Below, piece by piece: positions 18,404 through 25,490 of a stretch of 25,916 bases of DNA. This DNA is from a virus. The stretch spans positions 1 through 25,916 of IMG/VR virus record IMGVR_UViG_3300008448_000551; one strand, given 5' to 3'. The translations under genes and the position numbers were made by a program. Below the pieces are notes generated by a model. That model was not told the DNA's origin and did no database searches. It worked only from the letters and a program-made list of their open reading frames with translations. The stretch's first letter is position 1, and each line of letters begins with the position of its first letter.

Positions 18404-19272
18404 ACTATCAAACCTTTTCTTTGTAGGTAATTAACAATGTTATCACCAACTTCAATCTTCTCAGTAAACAATCCTTGATCGCTCTCTTTAGGAATAGCAA
18501 CCAAGTTAGTCTCAAACCTTCTACCAATAAACTTCTCTGTATTAGGAGAACCAGGCTCACACCATATATCCGATCCACCGTTAAAGTTATCAGGATTGAA
18601 CTTAGTGTACATATGCCAATAGCTATTGTACCCTAGTTCATCTAACAAACGCAACAGGTCATCATTCCCTTTGTGCATATTGAATTCAATGTACATCGAA
18701 GGTCTGTCTCTCATAATCATTGAACGACCAGACAGCAAAGCAGATACCTCATGCTCCTCAACATCCATCTTAATGAAGTTGATCTTCTTTCCAAATAGCT
18801 CAACATCATCTAGCTTGACGCATCTCACATCAATTCCATCCCCATCTGCTTTTGCTAGATTGAACTCACCATAGTTACGAATACCTTCACTCTTCGGTGG
18901 AGTAGCAGAGACGGAGATTGTTTGCACATCATTGGAGATGCCAACGTTATGTGGAATGACATTGATACAATCATTCAAGATTAGATTGGTACCCAACATC
19001 TGTGAGATAAAGAATTGTGGTTCAAACGAGAATACAATCCCTCCAGGACACATTTTAGAGAGAGCAACCGAGTGTGTACCAATATTAGCCCCGATGTCCA
19101 TACAGTTGGAATCCGGTCTAATCAGCTTACTAATGACATCAAACTCTTGTTCTGCCCACTCTCCATAGTACTCTAAGCAAGTACCGATCGGATTGTCGTC
19201 ACGGTAGAAACAAAACACTCCATGCTTTGTGCTTGCGATACGAGTATACTTTGTTTCATACAATACTGCCAT
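18400..19272 (-). CDS. FkbM-family SAM-dependent methyltransferase
   Basis: A 290-residue class I methyltransferase. Motif I is CMDIGANIGTHSVALS (57-72), with FSFEP (81-85) as the acidic strand, and FIKMDVEEHEV (about 166-176) matches the FkbM-type D-V/I-E-G/E motif. FkbM enzymes O-methylate sugars or other hydroxyls of glycans and natural products; phages often carry them beside glycan-modifying genes. Its neighbours here are small hypotheticals, so the substrate is open. It overlaps its upstream neighbour by 17 nt. Confidence 0.85.
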   Translation of the reverse strand: MAVLYETKYTRIASTKHGVFCFYRDDNPIGTCLEYYGEWAEQEFDVISKLIRPDSNCMDIGANIGTHSVALSKMCPGGIVFSFEPQFFISQMLGTNLILNDCINVIPHNVGISNDVQTISVSATPPKSEGIRNYGEFNLAKADGDGIDVRCVKLDDVELFGKKINFIKMDVEEHEVSALLSGRSMIMRDRPSMYIEFNMHKGNDDLLRLLDELGYNSYWHMYTKFNPDNFNGGSDIWCEPGSPNTEKFIGRRFETNLVAIPKESDQGLFTEKIEVGDNIVNYLQRKGLIV

Positions 19273-19468
19273 TATGTTCTTTCACTTCTACTATCTGTGC
19301 ATCTTGCTTTAAGATAATGTTCTTGTAACCACTAGGCTCACGACTCCAATAGAATGATCCTTTGGTATCCGTTCCTTCACCTAGCATCTCAGCCATCTGA
19401 CCAATTCGTTTGGCATACCACATCATACCATCAGAGCATCCGGTAATCAACAATGTCTTATTAGTCAT
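19256..19468 (-). CDS. Conserved phage protein (ITGCSDGMMWYAKRIGQ type)
   Basis: A 70-residue protein beginning MTNKTLLITGCSDGMMWYAK, then MAEMLGEGTDTKGSFYWSRE and GYKNIILKQDAQIVE. This combination (KCSD-x-MMWYA near the start, S-REP-x-GY-x-N later) recurs in phage hypotheticals. ATG 19468 gives an 8-nt ATGACTAA overlap with the gene upstream; the long upstream extension of the frame is shadow. Role unknown. Confidence 0.75.
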   Translation of the reverse strand: MTNKTLLITGCSDGMMWYAKRIGQMAEMLGEGTDTKGSFYWSREPSGYKNIILKQDAQIVEVKEHNGSIV

Positions 19469-19871
19469 CTCTGTCCTTAATCTCAAATATGTAGTGACCA
19501 CCTCGGCGAGACTGAACCCAACAGATGAACCATAACATACTGTTCTTCTCCATAGCTCTGATAATGGACTCATTGCCAGACCATCCAGCAGTAGAGACGT
19601 ACAAAGCAGTAACGTTCTTCTCATTGAAGATCTCATCAATCGCTTGTGCTTCCTTCCATCCCCAATCTCTCATATACCAAATTGATTTAATAAAGTCAAA
19701 CCATCCTCTTGGATCAGAAAAGTGCCAAAACCAAATCAGATCAAGGGCATACACAGTAGGATAACCATCATCATCTAATAGAAGATCGTGATTGATTAAT
19801 TTAACACGCTCCTTGTGATCCTCTGCATCTTGTTTATACTTCTGCAGTACTGCTTCTTTATCGAATTTCAT
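19461..19871 (-). CDS. Conserved phage protein (STAGWSGNES / QSRRGGHYIFE)
   Basis: A 136-residue protein. Conserved-looking blocks are DDGYPTVYALDLI, FIKSIWYMRDWGWKEAQ, STAGWSGNESIIRAMEKNSM and QSRRGGHYIFEI near the end. The STGGWSGNE...SRRGGHY pair is familiar from hypothetical proteins of many tailed phages, with no function assigned. Overlaps of 4 and 8 nt tie it to both neighbours. Confidence 0.78.
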   Translation of the reverse strand: MKFDKEAVLQKYKQDAEDHKERVKLINHDLLLDDDGYPTVYALDLIWFWHFSDPRGWFDFIKSIWYMRDWGWKEAQAIDEIFNEKNVTALYVSTAGWSGNESIIRAMEKNSMLWFICWVQSRRGGHYIFEIKDRDD

Positions 19872-20410
19872 CGAATGATACCTTGTTCATTTTGTTTGGG
19901 AGTACGAGGCTCAGCATCCGATTGCTTGTACACATACTCTTTCTTTGGTGTGTAAGGAAAGGTTACATACACTCTTGATTCGCGTCCAGTGTAGTATGAT
20001 TTGAATGTATCCATTCCAGGATACCCTTTCTCATCTTCATATAAAGGACGCTCAGCCCACTCCCAGAACACTTTGCCATCAATGTCATATGCTTGTCCAT
20101 CACCCTCTTTAAACACATGACTGCATCGTTTGTTCTGATAATGAATTGATCCATCTCCGTTATGACGAACATCTGACCATTCCCAGTCTTCTCCAGTCAA
20201 CGGGACAATTGGTTCGTACATCGCTAACTGCTTGAATAGGTTGATAGCATATGGAGCAGATGATCCACTATGACCTTCTTCTGAGAATACCATCAACAGT
20301 TTGAGAACTCCTTCACAAACGATTTGTTGCATCTCATCTTTCCAGTTGCCATCGTCATCAACCCATCCAGCAGCTCGGAACTCTAACAATGCGTGGTCTA
20401 GTGTTTTCAT
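19868..20410 (-). CDS. Conserved phage protein (EEGHSGSSAPYA / DGKVFW)
   Basis: A 180-residue protein. FSEEGHSGSSAPYAINLFK, PIVPLTGEDWEW, QNKRCSHVFKEGDGQAYDID and GKVFWEW, and VTFPYTPKKEY are blocks I recognise from a widespread phage hypothetical family. The many His, Asp and Cys invite the idea of an enzyme, but no known site can be named. A GAGGGG site lies upstream of ATG 20410. Confidence 0.78.
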   Translation of the reverse strand: MKTLDHALLEFRAAGWVDDDGNWKDEMQQIVCEGVLKLLMVFSEEGHSGSSAPYAINLFKQLAMYEPIVPLTGEDWEWSDVRHNGDGSIHYQNKRCSHVFKEGDGQAYDIDGKVFWEWAERPLYEDEKGYPGMDTFKSYYTGRESRVYVTFPYTPKKEYVYKQSDAEPRTPKQNEQGIIR

Positions 20411-20413
20411 TCA

Positions 20414-20767
20414 TTACCCCTCTAATGCTACTCGGCGCCACTCGTCACCCACTTGAATCCATAGCCTATTATCCTTACCAACAGTCATTGTAGCCCGATG
20501 GGTTGTCTTAGGGATCCCTGCAATGTAATATGATGATGTCCCAATACTAAAGTCTTTATGAGGTACAACAGCCACTGGCTTAGGTGGTTCACCATATGAT
20601 CCAGTAATCTGTAATGTAGTTGCACCTGGTGGAGGTGCTAGGTGACTAATGTCTTTGTTCTCATCAGCAATCTCTTTCACTTGTTTGTATGATGCAACAC
20701 CCACAACAAAGGCACTAACGATACCAGCACCTTTCAAAAAGCTACGACGTTGATTTACTTTCTCCAT
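20414..20767 (-). CDS. Tat-signal protein, phage hypothetical
   Basis: A 117-residue protein with a twin-arginine signal: NQRRSFLKGAG (5-15) matches (S/T)RRxFLK, followed by hydrophobic IVSAFVVGVAS. The mature part is Pro-rich (LAPPPGATTLQ, GEPPKPVAVVP) then beta-like, ending RLWIQVGDEWRRVALEG. It would be exported folded if the host Tat system accepts it. Its start overlaps the AbrB-like gene by 13 nt. A perfect TATAAT (20796-20791) lies just upstream but with a poor -35, so a private promoter is possible. Function unknown. Confidence 0.7.
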   Translation of the reverse strand: MEKVNQRRSFLKGAGIVSAFVVGVASYKQVKEIADENKDISHLAPPPGATTLQITGSYGEPPKPVAVVPHKDFSIGTSSYYIAGIPKTTHRATMTVGKDNRLWIQVGDEWRRVALEG

Positions 20768-20955
20768 AATTTTATCTTACTCCATAATTTATTATACCAT
20801 GTTGCCTTCTTGGTCAGCACCACACTACCATCCTCACGAACATCCCATATGAGGACATCCCCTATCTTCCAATCCATTGACTCCAACAGATCATCGGGTA
20901 GGGGAACAATTAAATCATCACCATCTTGTCTAACGTATGCAGTCCACACTTTCAT
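20755..20955 (-). CDS. AbrB/MazE-like swapped-hairpin protein
   Basis: A 66-residue protein. Residues about 6-50 (RQDGDDLIVPLPDDLLESM, WKIGDVLIWDV, GSVVLTKK) fit the SpoVT-AbrB/MazE fold used by transition regulators and antitoxins to bind DNA as dimers. A basic, aromatic tail follows (YNKLWSKIKLWRK). No toxin gene is adjacent, so a regulator role is more likely than a toxin-antitoxin pair. The start overlaps the small gene upstream by 4 nt. Confidence 0.68.
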   Translation of the reverse strand: MKVWTAYVRQDGDDLIVPLPDDLLESMDWKIGDVLIWDVREDGSVVLTKKATWYNKLWSKIKLWRK

Positions 20956-21080
20956 TCCTTATTCCTGAAGTACATAAACAACTTAACAATATAGGCAAAC
21001 TGTATTGGTTCATGCTCAATGCTGGGTAGTGGCTTATCATACCACTCAACAAGCTCTTGATACAACAGTTCAACGTTCAT
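20952..21080 (-). CDS. Small hypothetical phage protein (42 aa)
   Basis: ATG 21080 to TGA 20952, with ATGA-type overlaps at both ends. The peptide is helical and acidic: MNVELLYQELVEWYDKPLPS, then IEHEPIQFAYIVKLFMYFRN. Position and overlaps make it real; no family recognised. Confidence 0.68.
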   Translation of the reverse strand: MNVELLYQELVEWYDKPLPSIEHEPIQFAYIVKLFMYFRNKE

Positions 21081-22210
21081 ACAAATCCCATAGAGCGCTT
21101 ACGGTTCTTAGGTGCCTGGACTTGCTTATGGAACATATCAGCAACTGTGTACTGACTCTTTGTCTCATCAATACTGATACCAATCTTCTTAGCAAGTTTG
21201 ATTGCTTGTTCGTTATCCAATGGAGCAAAGTTAACGATATCAAAACAACGACCAGGACGAATCAAAGCAGGATCAATATCCTTGACAGATGGTAAGTTAG
21301 TTGAGAAGATAAGTTTCTTATTCTTTGTTGTGACAAGACCATCACCAACGTTTAAGAACTTGTGCATCATATCATTACCATCCGTACGAGCACCGAGGAA
21401 GTTATCTGCATCCTCAATCACCATTACGTTACGGTCACCTTCAATGAAGTCTGCAAACAGATGATCCTTACTAAGGATAGCAGCATCATATGTTACAATT
21501 GCACTCTCTTCAGTGTGTTGAAGTAGTCCACGAATAAACGTTGTCTTACCTGTACCAGGAGGACCAATCAAAAGGAGAATAGATGCTTCGCTATGCATGA
21601 ATCGATCGTAGTACTCAGTCAGAGTCTCTTTGCCCAACCAAGGATACATTTCATCAACAGGGATACGGTCACCACGAAGAGGGACTTCAATGCTTCGGCC
21701 ATCGTTACTGTACACCCACTCAATGACGTTCTTCACTTCTTCATATTGATCAGTGATCTTTGCAAACCACTTTTCGACAAACGTATTGTCACCAACAAGT
21801 TTAATGTTAACAGATGCAGAGCTGATCTCATAGCTAAAGTATGAGAGGGTCTCGTCTTCGACCAGCATACCACCACGATCATTGAACTTAACAATTCTCA
21901 GTCCAAGACTAGCAATGTATTTGTTCCAATCGCTACTAGAAGCAAGGACTGCTAAATCAACAAACTCTGTACTGATACAGTGATCGTTGCGAGTCATTTG
22001 GATCTCACTGGTGATGTAGTCCTCTACGTTACTAGCACCCAGGAATACGTCTTTTTGTTTTGTTTCCACGAATTTATTACTCACTTCAGTTGAATGGTGT
22101 ACGTATGCTTTTAATGTACGTTGCTTCATTAATCTACGTCGACGGCGAGTGATAAGTCCTTCACTCCTCGCCACCAACTCTTCCATAAACATTGACATAT
22201 CAGGAGTCAT
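21077..22210 (-). CDS. AAA+ ATPase, BCS1/FtsH-type core
   Basis: A 377-residue protein. The N-terminal about 200 residues are a phage-specific region. The AAA+ core has Walker A GPPGTGKTT (216-224), Walker B VMVIEDAD (262-269), a sensor-1 STN (303-305) and arginine finger RPGRCFD (318-324). The ED in Walker B and the RPGR finger resemble BCS1/FtsH-like AAA ATPases, which act as hexameric remodelling machines. The role in the phage (protein remodelling, DNA metabolism or assembly) is not known. Start at ATG 22210 shares one base with the upstream stop (TAATG), replacing a longer frame that overlaps the upstream gene. Confidence 0.88.
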   Translation of the reverse strand: MTPDMSMFMEELVARSEGLITRRRRRLMKQRTLKAYVHHSTEVSNKFVETKQKDVFLGASNVEDYITSEIQMTRNDHCISTEFVDLAVLASSSDWNKYIASLGLRIVKFNDRGGMLVEDETLSYFSYEISSASVNIKLVGDNTFVEKWFAKITDQYEEVKNVIEWVYSNDGRSIEVPLRGDRIPVDEMYPWLGKETLTEYYDRFMHSEASILLLIGPPGTGKTTFIRGLLQHTEESAIVTYDAAILSKDHLFADFIEGDRNVMVIEDADNFLGARTDGNDMMHKFLNVGDGLVTTKNKKLIFSTNLPSVKDIDPALIRPGRCFDIVNFAPLDNEQAIKLAKKIGISIDETKSQYTVADMFHKQVQAPKNRKRSMGFV

Positions 22211-22464
22211 TAATGTATATACTCTGTTTGTAAAACACGCTTTGCATCGTATGATGAACGACACACATCACGGTTGATTAGAATGAAATTAGGACCATAG
22301 ATCTTAATTGATCCACCTCTAAAGTTCAACAGGTAAAACGATTTACCCTTAGAGTCTGTTTCCTTTGTACGGATCTTACCCCAGTTATCAGATAGTCCAC
22401 CAAACTTCAGTGTATCTTCTAACTCCTCAGCAATGATACTACGAGACCAGTTCACGTTTTGCAT
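22210..22464 (-). CDS. Hypothetical small phage protein
   Basis: An 84-residue protein from ATG 22464 with AAGGA 5-6 nt upstream; the longer frame runs over the upstream gene. A helical start (SRSIIAEELEDTLKFGG) precedes a beta-like part (GKSFYLLNFRGGSIKIYG). Coupled to the AAA ATPase by TAATG, so possibly a partner. No family recognised. Confidence 0.65.
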   Translation of the reverse strand: MQNVNWSRSIIAEELEDTLKFGGLSDNWGKIRTKETDSKGKSFYLLNFRGGSIKIYGPNFILINRDVCRSSYDAKRVLQTEYIH

Positions 22465-22472
22465 AACAATCC

Positions 22473-22679
22473 TTACATTAGAGCATCTTCGTATTGTATA
22501 GGAACAGGAGTAAGTTGGCAACGAGTTTTGATATCCCATTCAGGGAATGGCCACAACGGGTTGTGGTATCTTATAGCTACTCTTGTTTCTGTGTGATAAG
22601 CATCAACAACAGCAACACGTAGTTCGTCTGTTACTACCTCGACCCCCATAGGGAGGTAGCCTTTGTTGTCACGCTTCAT
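22473..22679 (-). CDS. Hypothetical small phage protein
   Basis: A 68-residue beta-rich protein (MGVEVVTDELRVAVVDAYHT, RVAIRYHNPLWPFPEW). Overlaps the small gene upstream by 4 nt. No motif recognised. Confidence 0.62.
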   Translation of the reverse strand: MKRDNKGYLPMGVEVVTDELRVAVVDAYHTETRVAIRYHNPLWPFPEWDIKTRCQLTPVPIQYEDALM

Positions 22680-22855
22680 TCCCAGTCTCGTCTTGCAAAG
22701 AAGTTAGTATACTCTTCCTGTACAGCATACTTTTCTGCTTCTTGTTCAGCGGCACGTAGGTTAGCCGCTTCTAAAAGAATGATTGAGCCGTCTGTCATAA
22801 TAGCTTGATAACAACTAGCTTCGCGATTGAATTCAACTTCACTTACTTGTGGCAT
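22676..22855 (-). CDS. Small hypothetical phage protein (59 aa)
   Basis: ATG 22855 to TGA 22676, with GGAG 6 nt upstream. Starts MPQVSEVEFNREASCYQAIM; the second half is a charged helix (LEAANLRAAEQEAEKYAVQ). It follows a strong terminator with no evident promoter, so it depends on readthrough or a weak start. No family recognised. Confidence 0.7.
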   Translation of the reverse strand: MPQVSEVEFNREASCYQAIMTDGSIILLEAANLRAAEQEAEKYAVQEEYTNFFARRDWE

Positions 22856-22870
22856 AATAACTCCATAATA

Positions 22871-22896
22871 AAATTAAAAGAGACCCGAAGGTCTCA
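22871..22896 (-). terminator. Rho-independent terminator with TTCG loop
   Basis: Leftward: GAGACC, TTCG tetraloop, GGTCTC (22895-22880), then TTTTAATTTT. A classic strong terminator just after the stop of the gene at 22901-23281. Confidence 0.92.
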
Positions 22897-22900
22897 TTGC

Positions 22901-23281
22901 TTAACGCTTGAATGCGCGAGTGACGTAGTAGTATGCGTTAGCGTATGTGATCTCAAGCTCTTTTGAGATCAGTTGAGCAATCTCACCGTTGCCTTTGTCT
23001 TTGTTTGCATCAAAGATTAGCTTAGCTGCGACCTTCTTATCGTTAGTCTTAGGTTCTTTAGCAACCTTAACAGTTGCAGTCTTAGCTTTGACTTCCTTCT
23101 GTACAGATGTAACGACCTCATCAGCAGCCTCTTGTGCTCGTTCTAATTCAAGTTCCTTAGCGCGAGCTTCCTTGTCAAACAAATATTGACTGAAAGCATC
23201 ACGAACACCAGGAGATGCAACATAAGGACCGTTAGGGCACAATGGGTTGTTTTCTGTACCAGGGATAGCGTAACCGTTCAT
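22901..23281 (-). CDS. HTH-like C-terminal domain protein, paralog C
   Basis: A 126-residue protein. After a Pro/Gly-rich start (NGYAIPGTENNPLCPNGPYV) comes a charged helix (ELELERAQEAADEVV), a basic linker, then the shared domain (KKVAAKLIFDAN...EIAQLISKELEITYANAYYYVTRAFK), nearly identical around EITYANAYYYV to the protein at 171-683. Like 2119-2514 it is a solitary unit with a consensus promoter and strong terminator. It is probably an abundant DNA- or RNA-binding regulator (inference from pattern and paralogy). Confidence 0.8.
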   Translation of the reverse strand: MNGYAIPGTENNPLCPNGPYVASPGVRDAFSQYLFDKEARAKELELERAQEAADEVVTSVQKEVKAKTATVKVAKEPKTNDKKVAAKLIFDANKDKGNGEIAQLISKELEITYANAYYYVTRAFKR

Positions 23282-23316
23282 AATAAAATTCCTTTAGATA
23301 AGTTGTTGGAATCTCA

Positions 23317-23345
23317 ATTATAACTTAGTTTTTAACTTCGGTCAA
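23317..23345 (-). promoter_or_regulatory. Consensus sigma70 promoter for 22901-23281
   Basis: Leftward TTGACC (23345-23340), 17-bp spacer, TATAAT (23322-23317), in the last codons of the exonuclease gene. Upstream of -35 is AAAAAGCTATG, matching the 16285 promoter. Confidence 0.92.
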
Positions 23346-24038
23346 CATAGCTTTTTCGTGGTAGTTTTTGAAGAACTTGAACACATCCTCAGCATAATCT
23401 ATGGTCCTTTTGATGATTGGCTGCAGACCGTCTTCATCTGTAGCAATCATTAAGCAGATCTGCGGGCACCATGCACCTGTTCTTTCGTGCAGCATAATTG
23501 CATATGCAGTACACTGATAGAAGTAGTTAGTGATCCATTCTTCCTTCTTCCACTTCTTGGCAGTCTTAAAGTCACCAATTGTCCGAACCCCATGGATACG
23601 AGCAACAAGGTCACAACGACCAGCAGTCTTCAGTTTATGGGAGTAGAGAGGAATCTCATTACCATACACTACATCACAGTGTTCATCAAGATATGTTTGT
23701 ATTTGTTTGAATGTGGAATAGTTCGAAGGCATTGCACCTTCAGCAAAGTTATCATCATTCTGTAAGTACTTCTCGGCCAACAAGTGCACAGCAGTACCGC
23801 GTGTGGCTGCTTGTTGTGATATCTTCTTTGCCTCTTCCTCACCGACCTTTTGTTTCCATTTGGTCAGCACATCAGAATTCATTGTAGATAGAACAGTCGT
23901 CACGGAAGGATAAACTTCACCACTGGGAATGTTGTAGTGACGTTTACCATTCAGGTTTGTTGTAGATAAGTCGTATCCTAGATCAATGTACTCTGTTAAG
24001 TCAAAGTACTTTGACCGCGACTGTCCTTTATCCATCAT
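23325..24038 (-). CDS. PD-(D/E)XK exonuclease, RecB/MGME1-like
   Basis: A 237-residue nuclease. The longer frame, counted from TTG 24062, shows RGTAVHLLAE (88-97), a Glu in VYGNEIPLY, GRCDLVARI with D151, and GDFKTAKK (163-170), the D...(D/E)xK catalytic set of RecB-type and MGME1-like exonucleases; a Gln-containing YQCTAYAIM helix follows as usual. It should degrade DNA ends in recombination or host-DNA breakdown. ATG 24038 is preferred because it lies 13 nt past the PhoH stop; TTG 24062 is the alternative. It pairs with PhoH, as in other T4-like aquatic phages. Confidence 0.85.
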   Translation of the reverse strand: MMDKGQSRSKYFDLTEYIDLGYDLSTTNLNGKRHYNIPSGEVYPSVTTVLSTMNSDVLTKWKQKVGEEEAKKISQQAATRGTAVHLLAEKYLQNDDNFAEGAMPSNYSTFKQIQTYLDEHCDVVYGNEIPLYSHKLKTAGRCDLVARIHGVRTIGDFKTAKKWKKEEWITNYFYQCTAYAIMLHERTGAWCPQICLMIATDEDGLQPIIKRTIDYAEDVFKFFKNYHEKAMLTEVKN

Positions 24039-24051
24039 ATATGTGTCTTTA

Positions 24052-24780
24052 TCAGCTTTCAACAGCCATAATTAGTGCTTTAACAAAGTCCGAACGAACG
24101 ATGTCACTTTGAATAAAGTTAGTAGTTGCGAACCATTCAGGCATCTTTTCAGACACACCAACGAACCAGTCATAGCAACTCTTCTCTTTACGACCATCAA
24201 GGTCGGTTTGTTTTGTATCACCACAGATGATCAGTCTTGTACCTCGACCAGCCCGTGTCAATACACTATACAACTCATGCGATGTCATTGATTGAAACTC
24301 ATCAATGATTACAATAGAGTTCTCTAAAGTAATACCACGAACATAAGATGTTGTGATAAACTCTACCATATTCTTCTTTGTCAGAATGTCCCATGCTGTT
24401 CCGTTCTCACACAAATCATTGAAGATCTGTTTGTATGGAATAGTATAGACTTCTGACTTCTCTTGAAGTGTACCAGGCAAGTGTCCCATATCTCGTGTGG
24501 GAACAGCACTGCGCACAACCACAATCTTCTCTACATCCTTGCTGAACAATGAATTCAATGCTAAGTATGAAGCAATGAAGCTCTTACCCGTACCTGCCGA
24601 TCCAACTGCCACAATGTTTGCACCTCGCGCGTAGTTCTCAATCATGTCTGTTTGAGCCCACGTCATTGGCGAGATATGTCTCACCTTTAGCAATTCCTTA
24701 TTAACTGTTATTTTACGTTTTCTGTCTTTTTTTACAGGAACAAAATTCTCATCATTGACAAAGGCAAGTTTAACGTTCAA
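24052..24780 (-). CDS. phoH: PhoH-like ATPase
   Basis: A 242-residue P-loop protein of the PhoH family. It has Walker A GSAGTGKS (60-67), SAVPTRDMGHLPGTLQEK (91-108), IVIIDEFQSM (156-165, Walker B) and GDTKQTDL (187-194), in the order typical of PhoH. Bacterial PhoH proteins are ATPases linked to RNA metabolism and phosphate stress; the phage role is unresolved. Start is TTG 24780 with a strong AAGGAG site 7 nt upstream. It is a hallmark of aquatic myophages. Confidence 0.92.
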   Translation of the reverse strand: MNVKLAFVNDENFVPVKKDRKRKITVNKELLKVRHISPMTWAQTDMIENYARGANIVAVGSAGTGKSFIASYLALNSLFSKDVEKIVVVRSAVPTRDMGHLPGTLQEKSEVYTIPYKQIFNDLCENGTAWDILTKKNMVEFITTSYVRGITLENSIVIIDEFQSMTSHELYSVLTRAGRGTRLIICGDTKQTDLDGRKEKSCYDWFVGVSEKMPEWFATTNFIQSDIVRSDFVKALIMAVES

Positions 24781-24791
24781 TATACTTCTCC

Positions 24792-25031
24792 TTAGAACGT
24801 GTTAATGGAAGAAGGTGTATACACCTTATTGTGTTTTTTCTTTATGTTTCTTAAAATGTCTCTGAAGCCCTGGTCAGGTTTCCTATTCATTGTTCCATCA
24901 ATTGCTGCTGGAGCTCCGATAACAGATTCAAAATCAGGGTTGTCGATTAGGTACTGATCCTTCTCCGACATCTTCATAAACTTATCGAAGACCTCTTCAG
25001 TCTTCGTATTACGAAAAGAGTATGTTGGCAT
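24792..25031 (-). CDS. FmdB-like small phage protein lacking cysteines
   Basis: A 79-residue protein beginning MPTYSFRNTKTEEVFDKFMK, like the start of FmdB/zinc-ribbon regulators (MPxYxYxC), but with no cysteine anywhere, so no zinc site. The end (GFRDILRNIKKKHNKV) matches the tail of related cyanophage proteins. Found next to phoH in such phages; function unknown. ATG 25031 shares one base with the upstream stop (TAATG). Confidence 0.7.
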   Translation of the reverse strand: MPTYSFRNTKTEEVFDKFMKMSEKDQYLIDNPDFESVIGAPAAIDGTMNRKPDQGFRDILRNIKKKHNKVYTPSSINTF

Positions 25032-25300
25032 TACTTCTTCTTAGGAGCACGGGGCTTACGTGGCTTCTTAACAGGGGCAGCCTCAGCAGGAGGTGCGTCT
25101 GGGAATGGCCATCCACCTACTGGCATGCCTGCAGGAGCAGCCGGTGTAGGCACTATAACTACCTTTGCTTCTTCTTGCACAACAGGCGGCGGCGTAGCTT
25201 CTACAGGAGCAGGAGCTGGTGCAGCTTCCACTACACTTTGTGGCTTCTCTTCTACCTTGGCTGGATATGGTTTAAAAAAATCAATGATTGCTTTGAACAT
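25031..25300 (-). CDS. Pro/Ala-rich protein with basic tail
   Basis: An 89-residue protein: a short amphipathic start (MFKAIIDFFKPYPAKVE), a long low-complexity Ala/Pro/Val linker (VVEAAPAPAPVEATPPPVV), and a lysine-rich end (KKPRKPRAPKKK). The layout suggests a flexible tether with a nucleic-acid- or membrane-binding tail. AAGGAG lies 6 nt before ATG 25300. No homolog recognised. Confidence 0.72.
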   Translation of the reverse strand: MFKAIIDFFKPYPAKVEEKPQSVVEAAPAPAPVEATPPPVVQEEAKVVIVPTPAAPAGMPVGGWPFPDAPPAEAAPVKKPRKPRAPKKK

Positions 25301-25313
25301 AATTGTCTCCTTA

Positions 25314-25490
25314 TTAATAATCATCCGAATGAACTAACTTAGCGTAATCTTTACTTCGCAAGGCTCTATCCAAGTTTTTGAGAAACTTCTTTTCCTGCAA
25401 GTTCTTTTGGTACTTATAGTGATGACGCGATTGCTCATCTTGGCTACTAAAGTTCTGGCTCTGCTGAGTCTTACGAGTCTGCTTATTCAC
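25314..25490 (-). CDS. Small basic phage protein (58 aa), GTG start
   Basis: GTG 25490 overlaps the previous stop by 4 nt (GTGA). A basic, Gln-rich peptide (MNKQTRKTQQSQNFSSQDEQ, later YKYQKNLQEKKFLKNLDRAL) ending KLVHSDDY. Gap-filling position supports it. No family recognised. Confidence 0.68.
   Translation of the reverse strand: MNKQTRKTQQSQNFSSQDEQSRHHYKYQKNLQEKKFLKNLDRALRSKDYAKLVHSDDY

Noticed and set aside
20791-20820. Promoter of the usual family before the Tat-signal gene
   Set aside because: The TATAAT is perfect, but the nearest TGACC-like -35 is at 15 bp and imperfect, so it was not listed as a separate feature.
20755-20955. Complete toxin-antitoxin pair
   Set aside because: The AbrB/MazE-like protein has no toxin-like neighbour: the next genes are a Tat-signal protein and a 42-residue helical protein.
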